A stretch of DNA of 64,000 nucleotides from Methylomicrobium sp035916875 (GCF_035916875.1 NZ_JAXUHN010000070.1:22845-86844), one strand, 5' to 3'. Positions 15,496 through 24,848 are shown, counted from the stretch's first letter. A program made the numbers and translations. The notes: a model not told the origin generated them from the letters alone.

Positions 15496-17955
15496 ATGAC
15501 CTATACCGACACCACCGCGCGGCCCGCACCCGGCGCCTGGCACAAACTGACTGCCGCGATCGCCTTGACCTTGCCGGCCGCGATCGCGCCGCAGGCCCTT
15601 TACGCCGGCGGCGTTGAAAGCCATCCGTCAGCGCTTGGCGTGAAAGCTGTCGACTTCAACATCGGAGCCAAACCGCTGGCGGGGGCGATCAATGACTTCA
15701 TCGCGGTCACCGGCTGGCAAGTCGGTTTCGCCTCCGCGTTGACCCAAGGTGTTCGCAGCACTAGCGTCGTGGGCCGCTATACGCCCAGACAGGCGCTGGA
15801 AAAACTGCTGGCGGGTACCGGCGTGAGTTATCGTCTTGGCGGCAGCGACAGCGTGATTTTGGAGCGGGAAACCGAGCCGTCGGCGCCTGCCGGTCAGTCC
15901 GGCGCGGCTACCCTACCGGCGGTGCAGGTCAACGCCGATGCAGGCTATGATGTCCATGATCCGTACAACAAGGACTACGCGGCGACGGCAGCTTACGCGG
16001 CAACCAAAACCGACACGCCGCTGATGGAAACGCCGGTCAACATCCAGGTCGTCCCAAAAGCCGTATTGGACGACCAGCAAACGATCCAGATGACCGCGGC
16101 GTTGAAAAACGTCGCCGGCGCGTCGGTCAGTTCCGGCTCCGGCGGGCTTTCGGACGATATTTTCCTGCGCGGTTTTCGCACGTCCACCTATTTTCGCAAC
16201 GGCTTCAGGATCGACAGCCAGTTTTCCTCGATCGGCACCCGGCAAATGGCCAACGTGGAGCGTCTGGAGGTGATCAAGGGCCCGGCGTCTATATTGTACG
16301 GGCGCATGGAGCCGGGCGGCATGGTCAACGTGGTCACCAAGCAGCCGCTGGCGAAGCCCTATTATGCTCTGCAACAGCAGTTCGGCTCTTTCGATCTGTA
16401 CCGCACCACATTGGATGCGACCGGACCCTTGATGAAAGACAAGTCCCTGCTGTACCGATTCAACGGTTCCTTTGAAAGCGGCGGCTCGTTCCGCGAACTG
16501 GTCGATAACGAAAGGACGTTCCTGGCGCCGGTACTGACATGGAACATCGGTCCGCGGACCCAGGCAACGTTGGAGCTGGAATACCGGCACGACAATCTGA
16601 ATTACGATACCGGCGCCTGGCCTTACATCAACGGCCAATTCATTCCGATGCCACGGTCGCGCAACCTGATGGAGCGCACGCCGAGCGGTGTTGAAGAAAA
16701 ACTGATCGGCTTCAATTGGTCGCACCAGTTCAATGACGACTGGGCCATCAAGCAGCGCTTCGTCGCCGACTTGCTCGATACCGAGCAACGCTGGACGTCC
16801 GCTGCTTCCAGCGCTTTAAATCATGGCAACACCCTGCCGCGCAGCCTCTATTATATTCCTGGCCGGAACGCGACCTATTTCACCACGCTGGATTTGACCG
16901 GGCATTTCGATAACGGCATTTTCAGACACACGCTGCTGGTCGGCGGCGACTATTACCGTACCGACCACAGCGGGCATCCGTATGTCGCGAGTTTGGCGCC
17001 GATCGATATTTACAATCCGGTGCACAATCCGACGCCGATCACCCCCTTCACGACCGCCTGGTCGCCGAGCGACAACAGCGCCGATTACTTCGGCCTGTAT
17101 GCGCAGGATCAGATCAAATTGCCTTACGGCCTGCATGTGATGGGCGGTTTGCGCTATCAATACGTCAAGCAGTGGGATAATCTGGCGAAAACCGAACAAC
17201 CCGCCGACGATGCGGTGACGCCTAGGGTCGGCGTGCTCTGGCAGGCGCGCGACTGGCTGAGTCTGTACGGCAACTATGTCGAAAACTTCGGGGGGTCGAA
17301 TCAATGGGCCAGGACCCGAAGCGGCAAGCCGTTGCCGCCGGAAAGCGCGCAGCAGTGGGAACTCGGCAGCAAATTCGAATTTTTCGGCGGGAAACTCAGC
17401 GCCACCCTGGCTTATTACGACATCACCAAACAAAACGTCGTGACCCGCGATCCGACCGATTCGACCGGCAATTTATCGATCGCCGCCGGGGAAGTCCGCA
17501 GTCGGGGGCCGGAAGTCGAGGTTCGCGGCGAAGTGCTGCCGGGCTGGAACTTGATCGCGACTTATGCCAATTTCAACACGCGGGTCAGCAAGGACAACAG
17601 CGGTCTTCTGGGCAACCGCCTGTACGCGGTGCCGAGAAACCTCGGCAGCCTGTGGTCGACCTACGATTTTCAGCGCGCCGACCTGAACGGCCTGAAAGTC
17701 GGCGGCGGCATCAATTTGCGCGACGGCGCCACCGACGGCTCGCGCAACGGCTACGAAACCGCCGGTTATGCGACGGTCGATTTGCTGGCCGCCTACAGTT
17801 GGAAAGCCGGACCGTCGAAACTCACCGCACAATTGAACGTGAACAATCTGCTCGACAAAACCTATTTTTCCGACGCCTATCTGTGCGGCGCATGCAGTTC
17901 CCGCACGATCGGCACGCCGCGCGCGTTTTTGGGATCGATCAGGGTGGAGTTTTAA
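15496..17955 (+). CDS. TonB-dependent siderophore receptor with STN signalling domain (1)
   Basis: This 819-residue outer-membrane receptor has a signal peptide (to about residue 37), an STN domain (about 48-125: FNIGAKPLAGAINDFIAVTG, YTPRQALEKLLAGTG), a TonB-box-like ATLPAVQVNAD, a plug (FLRGFRT, RLEVIKGPASILYGRMEPGG, VNVVTKQP) and a 22-strand barrel ending in the terminal Phe (GSIRVEF). It imports a ferric siderophore with TonB energy. The STN domain signals through FecR1 to FecI1 encoded just upstream. AGGAG precedes the ATG. The substrate cannot be told from sequence, although the whole layout is that of the ferrichrome/pyoverdine class (TIGR01783). Confidence 0.93.
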   Translation: MTYTDTTARPAPGAWHKLTAAIALTLPAAIAPQALYAGGVESHPSALGVKAVDFNIGAKPLAGAINDFIAVTGWQVGFASALTQGVRSTSVVGRYTPRQALEKLLAGTGVSYRLGGSDSVILERETEPSAPAGQSGAATLPAVQVNADAGYDVHDPYNKDYAATAAYAATKTDTPLMETPVNIQVVPKAVLDDQQTIQMTAALKNVAGASVSSGSGGLSDDIFLRGFRTSTYFRNGFRIDSQFSSIGTRQMANVERLEVIKGPASILYGRMEPGGMVNVVTKQPLAKPYYALQQQFGSFDLYRTTLDATGPLMKDKSLLYRFNGSFESGGSFRELVDNERTFLAPVLTWNIGPRTQATLELEYRHDNLNYDTGAWPYINGQFIPMPRSRNLMERTPSGVEEKLIGFNWSHQFNDDWAIKQRFVADLLDTEQRWTSAASSALNHGNTLPRSLYYIPGRNATYFTTLDLTGHFDNGIFRHTLLVGGDYYRTDHSGHPYVASLAPIDIYNPVHNPTPITPFTTAWSPSDNSADYFGLYAQDQIKLPYGLHVMGGLRYQYVKQWDNLAKTEQPADDAVTPRVGVLWQARDWLSLYGNYVENFGGSNQWARTRSGKPLPPESAQQWELGSKFEFFGGKLSATLAYYDITKQNVVTRDPTDSTGNLSIAAGEVRSRGPEVEVRGEVLPGWNLIATYANFNTRVSKDNSGLLGNRLYAVPRNLGSLWSTYDFQRADLNGLKVGGGINLRDGATDGSRNGYETAGYATVDLLAAYSWKAGPSKLTAQLNVNNLLDKTYFSDAYLCGACSSRTIGTPRAFLGSIRVEF

Positions 17956-18094
17956 GTGTGCAGGATGGGCTGCCTGCCATGGCAGCCCAATATTGATTGC
18001 GTTGCGCAGTGGAGCCGGTCCATACGAGTGTCCTGGCCGATGCGCCATCCAATGAATCATTTCCGCCAGCCTTCCAGGTGGACTTACCGAGACG

Positions 18095-18175
18095 TTACTG
18101 TTCCACCGTCACAAACGCCAACTTGGTGATGCCGGCATGTTGCGCGGCGGCCATCACTTCCGCTACCTTTGAATA
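18095..18175 (-). pseudogene. exbD C-terminal remnant
   Basis: On the minus strand this encodes YSKVAEVMAAAQHAGITKLA followed by FVTVEQ and a stop. It is the same tail as the intact ExbD at 24849-25262, with only silent DNA differences. Everything upstream is lost. Confidence 0.9.
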
Positions 18176-18185
18176 AGCCCTGTAA

Positions 18186-18222
18186 GTCGGGCACGCTTTT
18201 TGTGCTCGACATTTCGATATGT
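18186..18222. repeat. Intergenic repeat, copy 1
   Basis: GGGCACGCTTTTTGTGCTCG and then ACATTTCGAT resemble 20265-20315 (GGACACGCTTTGTGTACCCG then ACATTTTCGAT). Both copies are intergenic, and each is followed by a GGAGCC stretch. Confidence 0.55.
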
Positions 18223-18338
18223 CTGGAGCCTAACGCGTAAGGAGGATGCACGTCACGGCAGCAAGGATGCTGGAGGTAGAGTACTCTTTGGCAGGTCGTG
18301 GCTTGTAACCTGATTTGACTACTTTGCCAAAACGTTAC

Positions 18339-18361
18339 GGACGGGTTTACGAAACCCGTCC
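18339..18361. repeat. REP-like palindrome (GGACGGGTTT family)
   Basis: GGACGGGTTT (18339-18348), loop ACG, AAACCCGTCC (18352-18361). The same palindrome type recurs at 34583, 40918-41002, 59739 and 59801 in intergenic positions. Confidence 0.75.
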
Positions 18362-18492
18362 AGCCGGAAGAAAGGGAATTAAGGGGTATTAATTTTAGCC
18401 CCCCCCTATCCCCTCTTTTTCAAAGAAGGGACTGAGCGCTTACCTGGGATGCAGGTCGAAAAAGGAATCGTTTTAATGGCAGTTGCATGTAA

Positions 18493-18545
18493 TAAGACGT
18501 ATCAGCTTGCCAAATCCTCGCCCTCGGTGAAAAAAGTTTTTATCT
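18493..18545 (-). promoter_or_regulatory. Orphan iron-regulon promoter element (site D)
   Basis: Read on the minus strand: GATAAAAACTTTTTTCACC, then GAGGGCGAGG, then TGATACGTCTTA (CGTC at 18496-18499). It reads toward the exbD remnant with no intact gene in between, as if left behind by the deletion of a tonB-type operon. Confidence 0.6.
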
Positions 18546-18654
18546 GCCTGGGATTTTCGAAGCGGTCAGGATACTGGCAATCGATGCGATATCGGCAAAT
18601 GACAACGGTCAAGAAACCGCAGATCTTGAGGCATATCACTCGGAGCGACTGCGG

Positions 18655-18880
18655 CAGAAGAGGGCGGCGATAATGTGTTCGAGCACTTGCCTTCGGTCCT
18701 GCCGACGCTGGAGCAAACGTTTGAGCGTCAACAACGGGTGCAACTGCCGATTCGAGCGTTGGCGGTTGGTTGGGGCTGCCTGTTGGCGGGTTGCTTGACC
18801 GCTGGCGCACCGATTATATCACCACGGCAGGCGAGCAGCGCCAAATCGGGCTGGCGGACGGTTCCCACTTCGTTAAGCAT
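18655..18880 (+). pseudogene. Fused remnant of a fecI sigma gene and a fecR anti-sigma gene
   Basis: One frame gives FEHLPSVLPTLEQTFERQQR and VQLPIRAL, like WERLPSSVPTPEQTLENQQQ of the intact sigma factor 1. It is then joined, in another frame, to LLDRWRTDYITTAGEQRQIG and LADGSHF, like the periplasmic start of FecR1 (LLDRWRADYVTVAGEQRRIM). The end of sigma region 4, the anti-sigma N-terminus and the whole C-terminus are missing. A deletion joined the two genes. Confidence 0.8.
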
Positions 18881-20060
18881 GAATGCGCCGGCGCTTTTTC
18901 AACCAAATCACGACGCCGGTGACCGATAACGTCACAATCGACACGCCGAGAAGGCACACGAAAATCCGGTACGGCAGCCCGAACACGTTGGCCATGTGCA
19001 GCGCCGAAAGCCAGCTCGTGATCGTCGTGCCGTTATATTGGCCGCTCGGCAACAACAGCATTTTTTGTTCGCCGGTATTGGCGTCGAGGATAAGGCGGGT
19101 CTGGCCGTTTTTATCCTGAAAGTCTTTATCGCTGCGCATGCTCAGCGCGTAAAATCCTTTGCCGGCGTTGTACCAAACGGCGGCCGGCGCTTCAATCTTG
19201 AAACCTTGTTCAATAGCTGCTTGCGCGAATTGCCGGCGGCCGAGCCGATAGGCCTCTTTAAGACTCAGCGCCGGATTTTCCAGCGGCTGCTCCAGCGTGG
19301 CCATGTCGCTCCACGGCTCGTGAAAATCGCTGACCGTTTGCATGACCTTCTGATAGACCGTATCGGCCATATTCATATAGACGCTGGACCAGGCAAAAAT
19401 CAACAGGACGAGCCAAAGCCACAAGCCGCCGGCGCGGTGCAGGTCGTAATTGATCCGAAACGCGGAGCCGCGCCATTTGATCGACCACGACCGCTGCCAG
19501 CGTCGAGGCCACGGTTGCGACGCGGAGCCCGCGCCGAAAGCCGGCAAGGTCAAATAAAAACCGACGAAACTGTCGAGCGTCCATACCAAGGCGGTAATGC
19601 CCAAAATCCACATGCCGGTATCGTCGAGCGCCAGGTTGAAATGCAGCTTGTAAATGAATGGCATCAAGTTGATCGTGCCTTGGGAGATGGCGCCCCAGGT
19701 TCGGCGGCCTAATTCCTCTCCGGTATAGGGATCGAGAATCAATTGGTCGTAATCCAGGGCGTAGGGTTGGCCGGTGTCCGGCTTGGAGCGGGGCGCAACA
19801 GAAAGGTTCGCGGCGTTGGGAGTGAGCCACAACGAGCGGATTTGCACTTCCGGAGCGTGGCCTTCGGCTTTTTCGATCAATATATCGAAATCGAGAGGGC
19901 TGCGCCCGTCGGCATCGACGTAAAATGAAGGATTGACGGCGCGGTCCAGCTCGGCATAAAACGCGAGCAGGCTGCCGGTCAAGCCGACGATGATCAGAAA
20001 CACAGTCATCGCCAAACCTGCATAGCGATGCGTCAGCACCCAAAACGGGCGAATTTTCAT
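18873..20060 (-). CDS. PepSY-associated membrane protein (2)
   Basis: This 395-residue inner-membrane protein has four membrane helices (about 13-36, 147-172, 208-232, 360-386) and two periplasmic PepSY-type regions, the standard layout of the PepSY_TM family. Members sit next to siderophore receptors and are thought to help reduce or release iron at the membrane; some are ferric-siderophore reductases. Conserved His and Trp residues near the helices (LTHRYAGL, YKLHFNL, YDLHRAGG) could bind haem or metal. A promoter element lies 88 bases upstream, between it and receptor 2 on the same strand, so it can be transcribed separately from the receptor. Confidence 0.85.
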   Translation of the reverse strand: MKIRPFWVLTHRYAGLAMTVFLIIVGLTGSLLAFYAELDRAVNPSFYVDADGRSPLDFDILIEKAEGHAPEVQIRSLWLTPNAANLSVAPRSKPDTGQPYALDYDQLILDPYTGEELGRRTWGAISQGTINLMPFIYKLHFNLALDDTGMWILGITALVWTLDSFVGFYLTLPAFGAGSASQPWPRRWQRSWSIKWRGSAFRINYDLHRAGGLWLWLVLLIFAWSSVYMNMADTVYQKVMQTVSDFHEPWSDMATLEQPLENPALSLKEAYRLGRRQFAQAAIEQGFKIEAPAAVWYNAGKGFYALSMRSDKDFQDKNGQTRLILDANTGEQKMLLLPSGQYNGTTITSWLSALHMANVFGLPYRIFVCLLGVSIVTLSVTGVVIWLKKRRRIHA

Positions 20061-20147
20061 GGCAAACTCCGTAAATAAAATCGTAGCGGTGAAGGCGGGT
20101 ATGCGAAGGCAACCCGACCTGACTTGGAGCCAGGTGCTTTTCTACGT

Positions 20148-20197
20148 TAAGACGAATGAACGCTCAAAAGTCCCACCCGGAACAAAAAAATTTCCGG
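20148..20197 (-). promoter_or_regulatory. Iron-regulon promoter element (site E), reading into PepSY protein 2
   Basis: Read on the minus strand: GGAAATTTTTTTGTTCC, then GGGTGGGAC, then ATTCGTCTTAACG (CGTC at 20151-20154). Block order and spacing agree with the other copies. The leader is about 80 bases. Confidence 0.6.
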
Positions 20198-20264
20198 ACT
20201 TTTTGTTCATCGAGCGAATAGCCAATTTGAACCCTGTCATACCGAGAGGATCGCAGTCCGGTAG

Positions 20265-20315
20265 ATCGGACACGCTTTGTGTACCCGACATTTTCGATGA
20301 GGTGATAGGAGCCGC
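20265..20315. repeat. Intergenic repeat, copy 2
   Basis: GGACACGCTTTGTGTACCCG then ACATTTTCGAT, followed by a GGAGCC stretch. It pairs with the copy at 18186-18222. Confidence 0.55.
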
Positions 20316-20443
20316 GTAGGTTAGGGTGCACCCTTCGGGCATAAAACGATAGGAATCCAAACAATCAAGCATACGGGGCGACCGAATTGTTGGGGTTCGC
20401 ACTCTCGCCCCAACCTATGCGTTAGATAATCAAATCTTCACAA

Positions 20444-22801
20444 TTAAAACTGTAACCTTATCGATCCCATCACCGAAAGTGGATTGCCGGTAACAATCGA
20501 ATTGCGTGAACTTGCCCCCACGTAATAACCTTTATCCAACAGATTATTGATATTAACTTGCGTGGTCAGACGCGTTTTGCCGACAGGTATCGTATAAGCC
20601 GCCATAGTATCCATCGTGACATATCCTGGCAAATCAACAGGATTGTTATTGTCGCCATTACGTTTGCCTACAACTACACCACCGATTCCAGCTTTAAAAC
20701 GCTCGGTAAATTGATAAGTTCCCCACAAACTGGCTTGGTTTTCAGGGACACCGATAGGACGCTGACCGAGCAAGTTTGCATTAGCATTAATATAACGAAT
20801 ATCCGTAAAAGCATAGGTCGTAACCAGATTTAACTTTTCAGTTACCTGCCCTTTAATATCAATTTCTACTCCGCGGCTTCTGACCTTGCCTGCGGTAACT
20901 TGGAAAGTAGGATGAGCAGGATCGGTGGTTGTCGTATTGGCTTTAGTCAAGTCATAAAAAGAAACAGTACTTGAAAGTCGTTTATCGAAAAACTCAGTCT
21001 TGAAGCCAGCCTCATATTGCTCTCCGGATTGTGGTTTAAAATTCTGACCGGTAAATGAGAGGCCGGAGTTTGCCGAGCCCAAAGACTCCGTGTAGCTAGT
21101 AAACAAAGAAAGCCATTGCCAAGGCTGGTAAAGCACACCTACGCGCGGACTGAATTTCTGGTCTTCTTGGTCACTGTAATTGGCCTTTGCCAGATCAAAG
21201 GATTTACTATTAGAACCTGTGCCATAAGTGACCCAGTCATAACGGCCGCCGCCCATAATATGCAGCTTGTCAAACAGCGTAATTTGATCTTGAAAGTAAA
21301 CGCCAAATCTTTCTTCTTTGCGGAGAAAATTCCAGCTGATAGGTAATGCATCAAGTGTTGCCTGACTAATGACATTATAAATCGGATTAAAAATATTAAT
21401 CGGCGTTGTCGCAGTGAAATATTCATTCTCACCATTAAAAGCATTATTGTAATAATCTCCACCCAAAAGGACATCATGCTTGGTTCCAAGCAGGTTAAAT
21501 TTGCCTGACAAATCCAGATTAGTTGAATAGGTTTCCTGATTTGCAGGCCCACTAAATACAGTACGATTTAGAGTTTGGTTATCGGCCCGTAATGCACCAG
21601 AACCACCTATATCGTTATATTGCATATCCCAGTTTTCCCATAGAAAACGATTTTTAAGTTTCCAGTCGTCGTTAAACTTAAATGCCCAATCATAAGCCAC
21701 TAAGGTAGTGTCACTGACAGGCCCGTTAGCGCTGTCCAGATAACTGCGGCTTAAAGGTACAGGAGCGGGGCGGTTGCCGATGGATGGAATACCGAAGTCA
21801 TTTACTTTTTTCTCGTGCTTATGTTCGAATTCGAGATTAGCGTCAAAACGATCATTAGGGCGCCAGCTTAGCGTAGGAGCAATGAAGTAACGCTCATCAT
21901 TAACAAACTGCTTAAACGAACCAATATCCTGATAAGACATATTGACGCGGTAGCGTAATTTGCCGTCTTTATCGATAGGCCCTGTGGCATCGGCGGTGGT
22001 ACGGTATTGGTCATAGGAACCGAATTGCTGCTGCACGGAATAAGTAGGTATATCCAAGCCTTTTTTGGTGACGTAATTAATCAATCCACCCGGTTGAGCC
22101 CGCCCATACAGCATGGAAGCGGGACCTTTGATGACCTCGAATTGTTCGATGTTGGAGGGGTCGTAAGTGTTAAAACCGCGTAATAAACCATTACGGTATA
22201 TATCGATGGTTGAAAAACCGCGAATGATAAACCTTTCGTATATATCGCCTGAGTCGTGACCGGCTTGGACGCCGCTGACATTCTTAGTTATTGCATCGAC
22301 AATATTGATGTCTTGCTGATCGTCCATCACGGATTTAGTCACCACTTGAATATTCATCGGCGTTTCCATGATCGGCGTGTCGGTCTTGGTGCCGGTGGTG
22401 GCATTCGGCAGGCTGTAGTCCGTATTGTAAGGATCGGCCGAATCAAACTCCGCCTTTCCCGAGACCGTCATCGGCTGCAATGTTTCCACATGGGCTGCCT
22501 GTCCGGCTGTAATCGCCACCGCTTTATCGCCGTTAAACCTGTGGCTTAAACCGCTGCCGGACAACAGCCGCGCCAAGGCTTGTTCGGCAGTGAAACGGCC
22601 GGCTACCGCGCGGGAATTTTTACCAGCGGCAATGGCATCGGAATAAAACGGTTTGATGCCGGTCTGCCGAGCCAAGGCGTCCAACGCGGACGACAGCGGC
22701 TGCGCGGGTATGTCGATGTCATAGGTTTGCGCCTCGGCAAGAACGGCGGCGGAACAAAGAGTAAAGGGCGCGGCCAGCAGCAGGTGTCGGTTCAAGGTCA
22801 T
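20444..22801 (-). CDS. TonB-dependent siderophore receptor with STN signalling domain (2)
   Basis: This 785-residue outer-membrane receptor starts at ATG 22801, with AGGAG placed 6 bases ahead; the frame reaches further upstream but without a ribosome site. It has a signal peptide (ending AEAQT), an STN domain (YDIDIPAQPLSSALDALARQ, AEQALARLLSGSGL), a TonB-box-like LQPMTVSGKAE, a plug (FIIRGFST, QFEVIKGPASMLYGRAQPGG) and a barrel ending LQF. It lies after fecI-fecR (24504-23014) on the same strand and before PepSY protein 2. A TGACG/CGTC match at 22882-22885 sits at the right distance for a promoter but lacks the other blocks. Its GC content is lower than receptors 1 and 3, hinting at separate origin. 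Confidence 0.93.
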   Translation of the reverse strand: MTLNRHLLLAAPFTLCSAAVLAEAQTYDIDIPAQPLSSALDALARQTGIKPFYSDAIAAGKNSRAVAGRFTAEQALARLLSGSGLSHRFNGDKAVAITAGQAAHVETLQPMTVSGKAEFDSADPYNTDYSLPNATTGTKTDTPIMETPMNIQVVTKSVMDDQQDINIVDAITKNVSGVQAGHDSGDIYERFIIRGFSTIDIYRNGLLRGFNTYDPSNIEQFEVIKGPASMLYGRAQPGGLINYVTKKGLDIPTYSVQQQFGSYDQYRTTADATGPIDKDGKLRYRVNMSYQDIGSFKQFVNDERYFIAPTLSWRPNDRFDANLEFEHKHEKKVNDFGIPSIGNRPAPVPLSRSYLDSANGPVSDTTLVAYDWAFKFNDDWKLKNRFLWENWDMQYNDIGGSGALRADNQTLNRTVFSGPANQETYSTNLDLSGKFNLLGTKHDVLLGGDYYNNAFNGENEYFTATTPINIFNPIYNVISQATLDALPISWNFLRKEERFGVYFQDQITLFDKLHIMGGGRYDWVTYGTGSNSKSFDLAKANYSDQEDQKFSPRVGVLYQPWQWLSLFTSYTESLGSANSGLSFTGQNFKPQSGEQYEAGFKTEFFDKRLSSTVSFYDLTKANTTTTDPAHPTFQVTAGKVRSRGVEIDIKGQVTEKLNLVTTYAFTDIRYINANANLLGQRPIGVPENQASLWGTYQFTERFKAGIGGVVVGKRNGDNNNPVDLPGYVTMDTMAAYTIPVGKTRLTTQVNINNLLDKGYYVGASSRNSIVTGNPLSVMGSIRLQF

Positions 22802-23013
22802 CGGGTCTCCTGATTGAATGAAGGGTTTCCCGTATGAACGTTTGATCCGATGCAAGCACCTCAAGAAATTTTAAAAATTTTGACGTTTTTTTGATTGGGC
22901 GAATGAATTCGCCCCTACGGACAGGCCCGTGATGATTCCGGCTGGAGTCCAAAGCTTGCTTTGGTTGTGCGCGGGAACCATCCAACGCGAGCTTTGAACT
23001 TCGGCGTGCCGCT

Positions 23014-23988
23014 TCACCGATTCGCCCCGAGCACAATACGCGTCGGCGACAGCCGCGTGACTTTGACGCCCAGGCCGTTGGCCAGCGTGTGCAGGCTCTC
23101 GTCCAGATCGCTGGTCGAAAAGCGGCCGCTGACCTCCAGGGTGTGCAGTTTCGCATCCGGCAGCTCGAATTCGACCCGATGGTAGCGGGCGAGTTGCCGC
23201 AGCACTTCCGGCAAGGTTTGCCGCCGGAAGATCAAGAGTCCTTGCCGCCAACTGCCGGCGGCATTCGCATCGCCGGCAGTGACCGGGCGGAGCCGGCCTT
23301 CGGCGTCGAAGCCGCTTTGCTGGCCGGCTTTGACCGACTGTTCGGGGCCGGCGTCGGGGCAGAGCGCCACTTCGCCTTCCGTCACTTCGACCGCAGTACT
23401 GCCCAAATCGTTGATCACGTTGAAGCGGGTGCCGACATCGCGGATGCGGCCGTTGCCGACGACGACCTCGAACGGATGCGCCGCGTCGTGTTCGACATCG
23501 AACCAGGCTTCGCCGCGCTCCAGCCAGACCGTGCGCGCGCCGAACAGGCGCGCAACGCGCAGGTCGCTGTCGGTGTTCAGTTCGATGCGGCTGCCGTCGG
23601 CCAGATCGATCGCGGTCTGTTCGCCTTTGGCGGTCTGGTAGCGTTCGGCGGTGAGTTTTAACGCCAGTTGGGGTTGCAGAACGCACAAGCTGACGGCAAG
23701 AGCGAGGGCCAGCAGGGTGGTATTGCGCCTGCGGCGCGCGGCCTGGGCTTTTTGCGCATAGCCGCGCGCATCCTTCAGCCGGGCGCCGGCGGCATCGGTT
23801 AGGCCGCCGAGCTGCTGCCAGAATTGTTGCGCCTGGACATACGCTTCCGCGTGTTCGGGCGCCGTAGCGAGCCAGTCTTCGAACGCGTGCCGGTCCTGGT
23901 CGCTGCACGCGTTGTCGCGCAAACGGGACAGCCATCGTAAGGCTTGCCGTTGCGGTTCGGACAGTGCGTTGTGGGTTGGCGAATTCAT
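23014..23988 (-). CDS. FecR-type anti-sigma factor (copy 2)
   Basis: This protein of about 324 residues has an N-terminal sigma-binding region (LRWLSRLRDNACSDQDRHAF, WLATAPEHAEAYVQAQQFW), a membrane helix (about 91-110, LLALALAVSLCVLQPQLAL), a periplasmic FecR domain (KGEQTAIDLADGSRIELNTD, GEAWFDVEHDAAHPF, VGTRFNVI) and a C-terminal receptor-contact domain (LPEVLRQLARYHRVEFELPD). ATG 23988 was chosen; a TTG one codon earlier is also possible. It starts 3 bases after the sigma gene stop, so the two are coupled, and receptor 2 follows. Confidence 0.9.
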   Translation of the reverse strand: MNSPTHNALSEPQRQALRWLSRLRDNACSDQDRHAFEDWLATAPEHAEAYVQAQQFWQQLGGLTDAAGARLKDARGYAQKAQAARRRRNTTLLALALAVSLCVLQPQLALKLTAERYQTAKGEQTAIDLADGSRIELNTDSDLRVARLFGARTVWLERGEAWFDVEHDAAHPFEVVVGNGRIRDVGTRFNVINDLGSTAVEVTEGEVALCPDAGPEQSVKAGQQSGFDAEGRLRPVTAGDANAAGSWRQGLLIFRRQTLPEVLRQLARYHRVEFELPDAKLHTLEVSGRFSTSDLDESLHTLANGLGVKVTRLSPTRIVLGANR

Positions 23989-23991
23989 CAA

Positions 23992-24504
23992 TTACACACT
24001 CGATGTGACTTGGGCGAGCGAGGCGGCGAAGCAATGCTCCAATGCCGTATAAAAATGCCGCTCGACGCTGCTGCGCGAAAGGCCGAGCAATTTGGCGATC
24101 TGAGGATAAGTCAGGCCGTCAAAGCGATGCAACAAAAAAACCGTGCGCGGCAACGGCGGCAACGCATCCAGGGCCTGCAGGCAGCGCTCGAGCATTTGCC
24201 GATGATGCAGCACCGTTTCCGGGCATGGCGCGAGCGAAGGGACTTCGTCGATCTCGTCGAGATCGGCATGGTATTGGGCACGCACGGCCGCTTTGCGGTG
24301 ATGGTCTATCACCGCATTTGCGGTCAACTTGTAGAGATAGGCGCGGTGGTTGGCAATCGTGCCGATGTCCGGGTGTTGCAGCAGGCGCAAAAACGAAAGC
24401 TGGACCAGATCTTCCGCCGCGTCGCCGGCCCTCTGGCCGGCAAAGCGGAGCAATTCTTGATGGTGGCTGCGAAACAATTGGTCGAGAAGTGCTTTAAGGG
24501 TCAT
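23992..24504 (-). CDS. ECF sigma factor, FecI type (copy 2)
   Basis: This 170-residue sigma factor runs from ATG 24504, which gives MTLKALLDQLFRSHHQELLR as in the family; the frame extends 21 codons further upstream without support. Region 2 is GDAAEDLVQLSFLRLLQHPD, and region 4 is LPRTVFLLHRFDGLTYPQIA with helix-turn-helix KLLGLSRSSVERHFYTALEH. It leads a fecI-fecR-receptor-PepSY series on the minus strand, just after tonB-exbB-exbD. Confidence 0.9.
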   Translation of the reverse strand: MTLKALLDQLFRSHHQELLRFAGQRAGDAAEDLVQLSFLRLLQHPDIGTIANHRAYLYKLTANAVIDHHRKAAVRAQYHADLDEIDEVPSLAPCPETVLHHRQMLERCLQALDALPPLPRTVFLLHRFDGLTYPQIAKLLGLSRSSVERHFYTALEHCFAASLAQVTSSV

Positions 24505-24848
24505 TCCGGTTTGATACTTGCGCTCAGGATTCAACGATGGCCATCGGATGAAGAAGGGTATCAGCAACCAGCAGAATGTGTGCCAATGATAGGAAGGTCA
24601 CGCAAGCAGGGGCTTCGGAAAGGGGCGGACGGGCTTTGATTGTGGCATCTCACGCAACGCGGCTTACGGCGGTTTTGATCAAGGCGGCATTGCAGATCGG
24701 AGTGAATACGCCGGTTGGGTAATAGGGGTGTGTGATTTGACGCAGTGGCTGTGTCAAATCACACAGGGGTTGCGGAAGCGGGTGGCGATGGCCTTGGCTT
24801 CCGTAACACGCGATCGGCTTAGCTTAATGGCAGTGAGGCGACCGCAAC
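24505..24848. other. Gap between exbD and sigma gene 2
   Basis: No gene is present. It contains the inverted repeat at 24729-24765. No copy of the iron-regulon promoter element was found before this sigma gene, so it is probably expressed by another (housekeeping or Fur-type) control. Confidence 0.5.
24729..24765. promoter_or_regulatory. Inverted repeat with TGTGTGATTTGAC arms
   Basis: Perfect 13-base arms at 24729-24741 and 24753-24765 are separated by 11 bases. The TGTCAAATCACA core recurs in related form at 13556, 13589, 26969, 33721, 41017 and 45644, mostly in gaps flanking sigma factor or receptor genes. It may be an operator. Confidence 0.45.

Larger units (their letters stand above)
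17956..18872. other. Gene-graveyard interval between receptor 1 and PepSY protein 2
   Basis: No intact gene is present. The interval contains an exbD tail, a repeat shared with 20265-20315, a GGACGGGTTT palindrome, an orphan iron-regulon promoter element facing the exbD scrap, and a fused fecI-fecR remnant. Together they look like the deletion scar of a second tonB-exbB-exbD and sigma/anti-sigma set. Confidence 0.7.
20061..20443. other. Gap between receptor 2 and PepSY protein 2
   Basis: This gap holds promoter element E (20148-20197) and the second copy of an intergenic repeat (20265-20315). Nothing else with coding character was seen. Confidence 0.5.

Noticed and set aside
22865..22920. 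Possible ninth iron-regulon promoter before receptor 2 (CGTC at 22882-22885 on the minus strand)
   Set aside because: The distance to the receptor start fits, but the AT and GGTGGG blocks are missing or at the wrong spacing.
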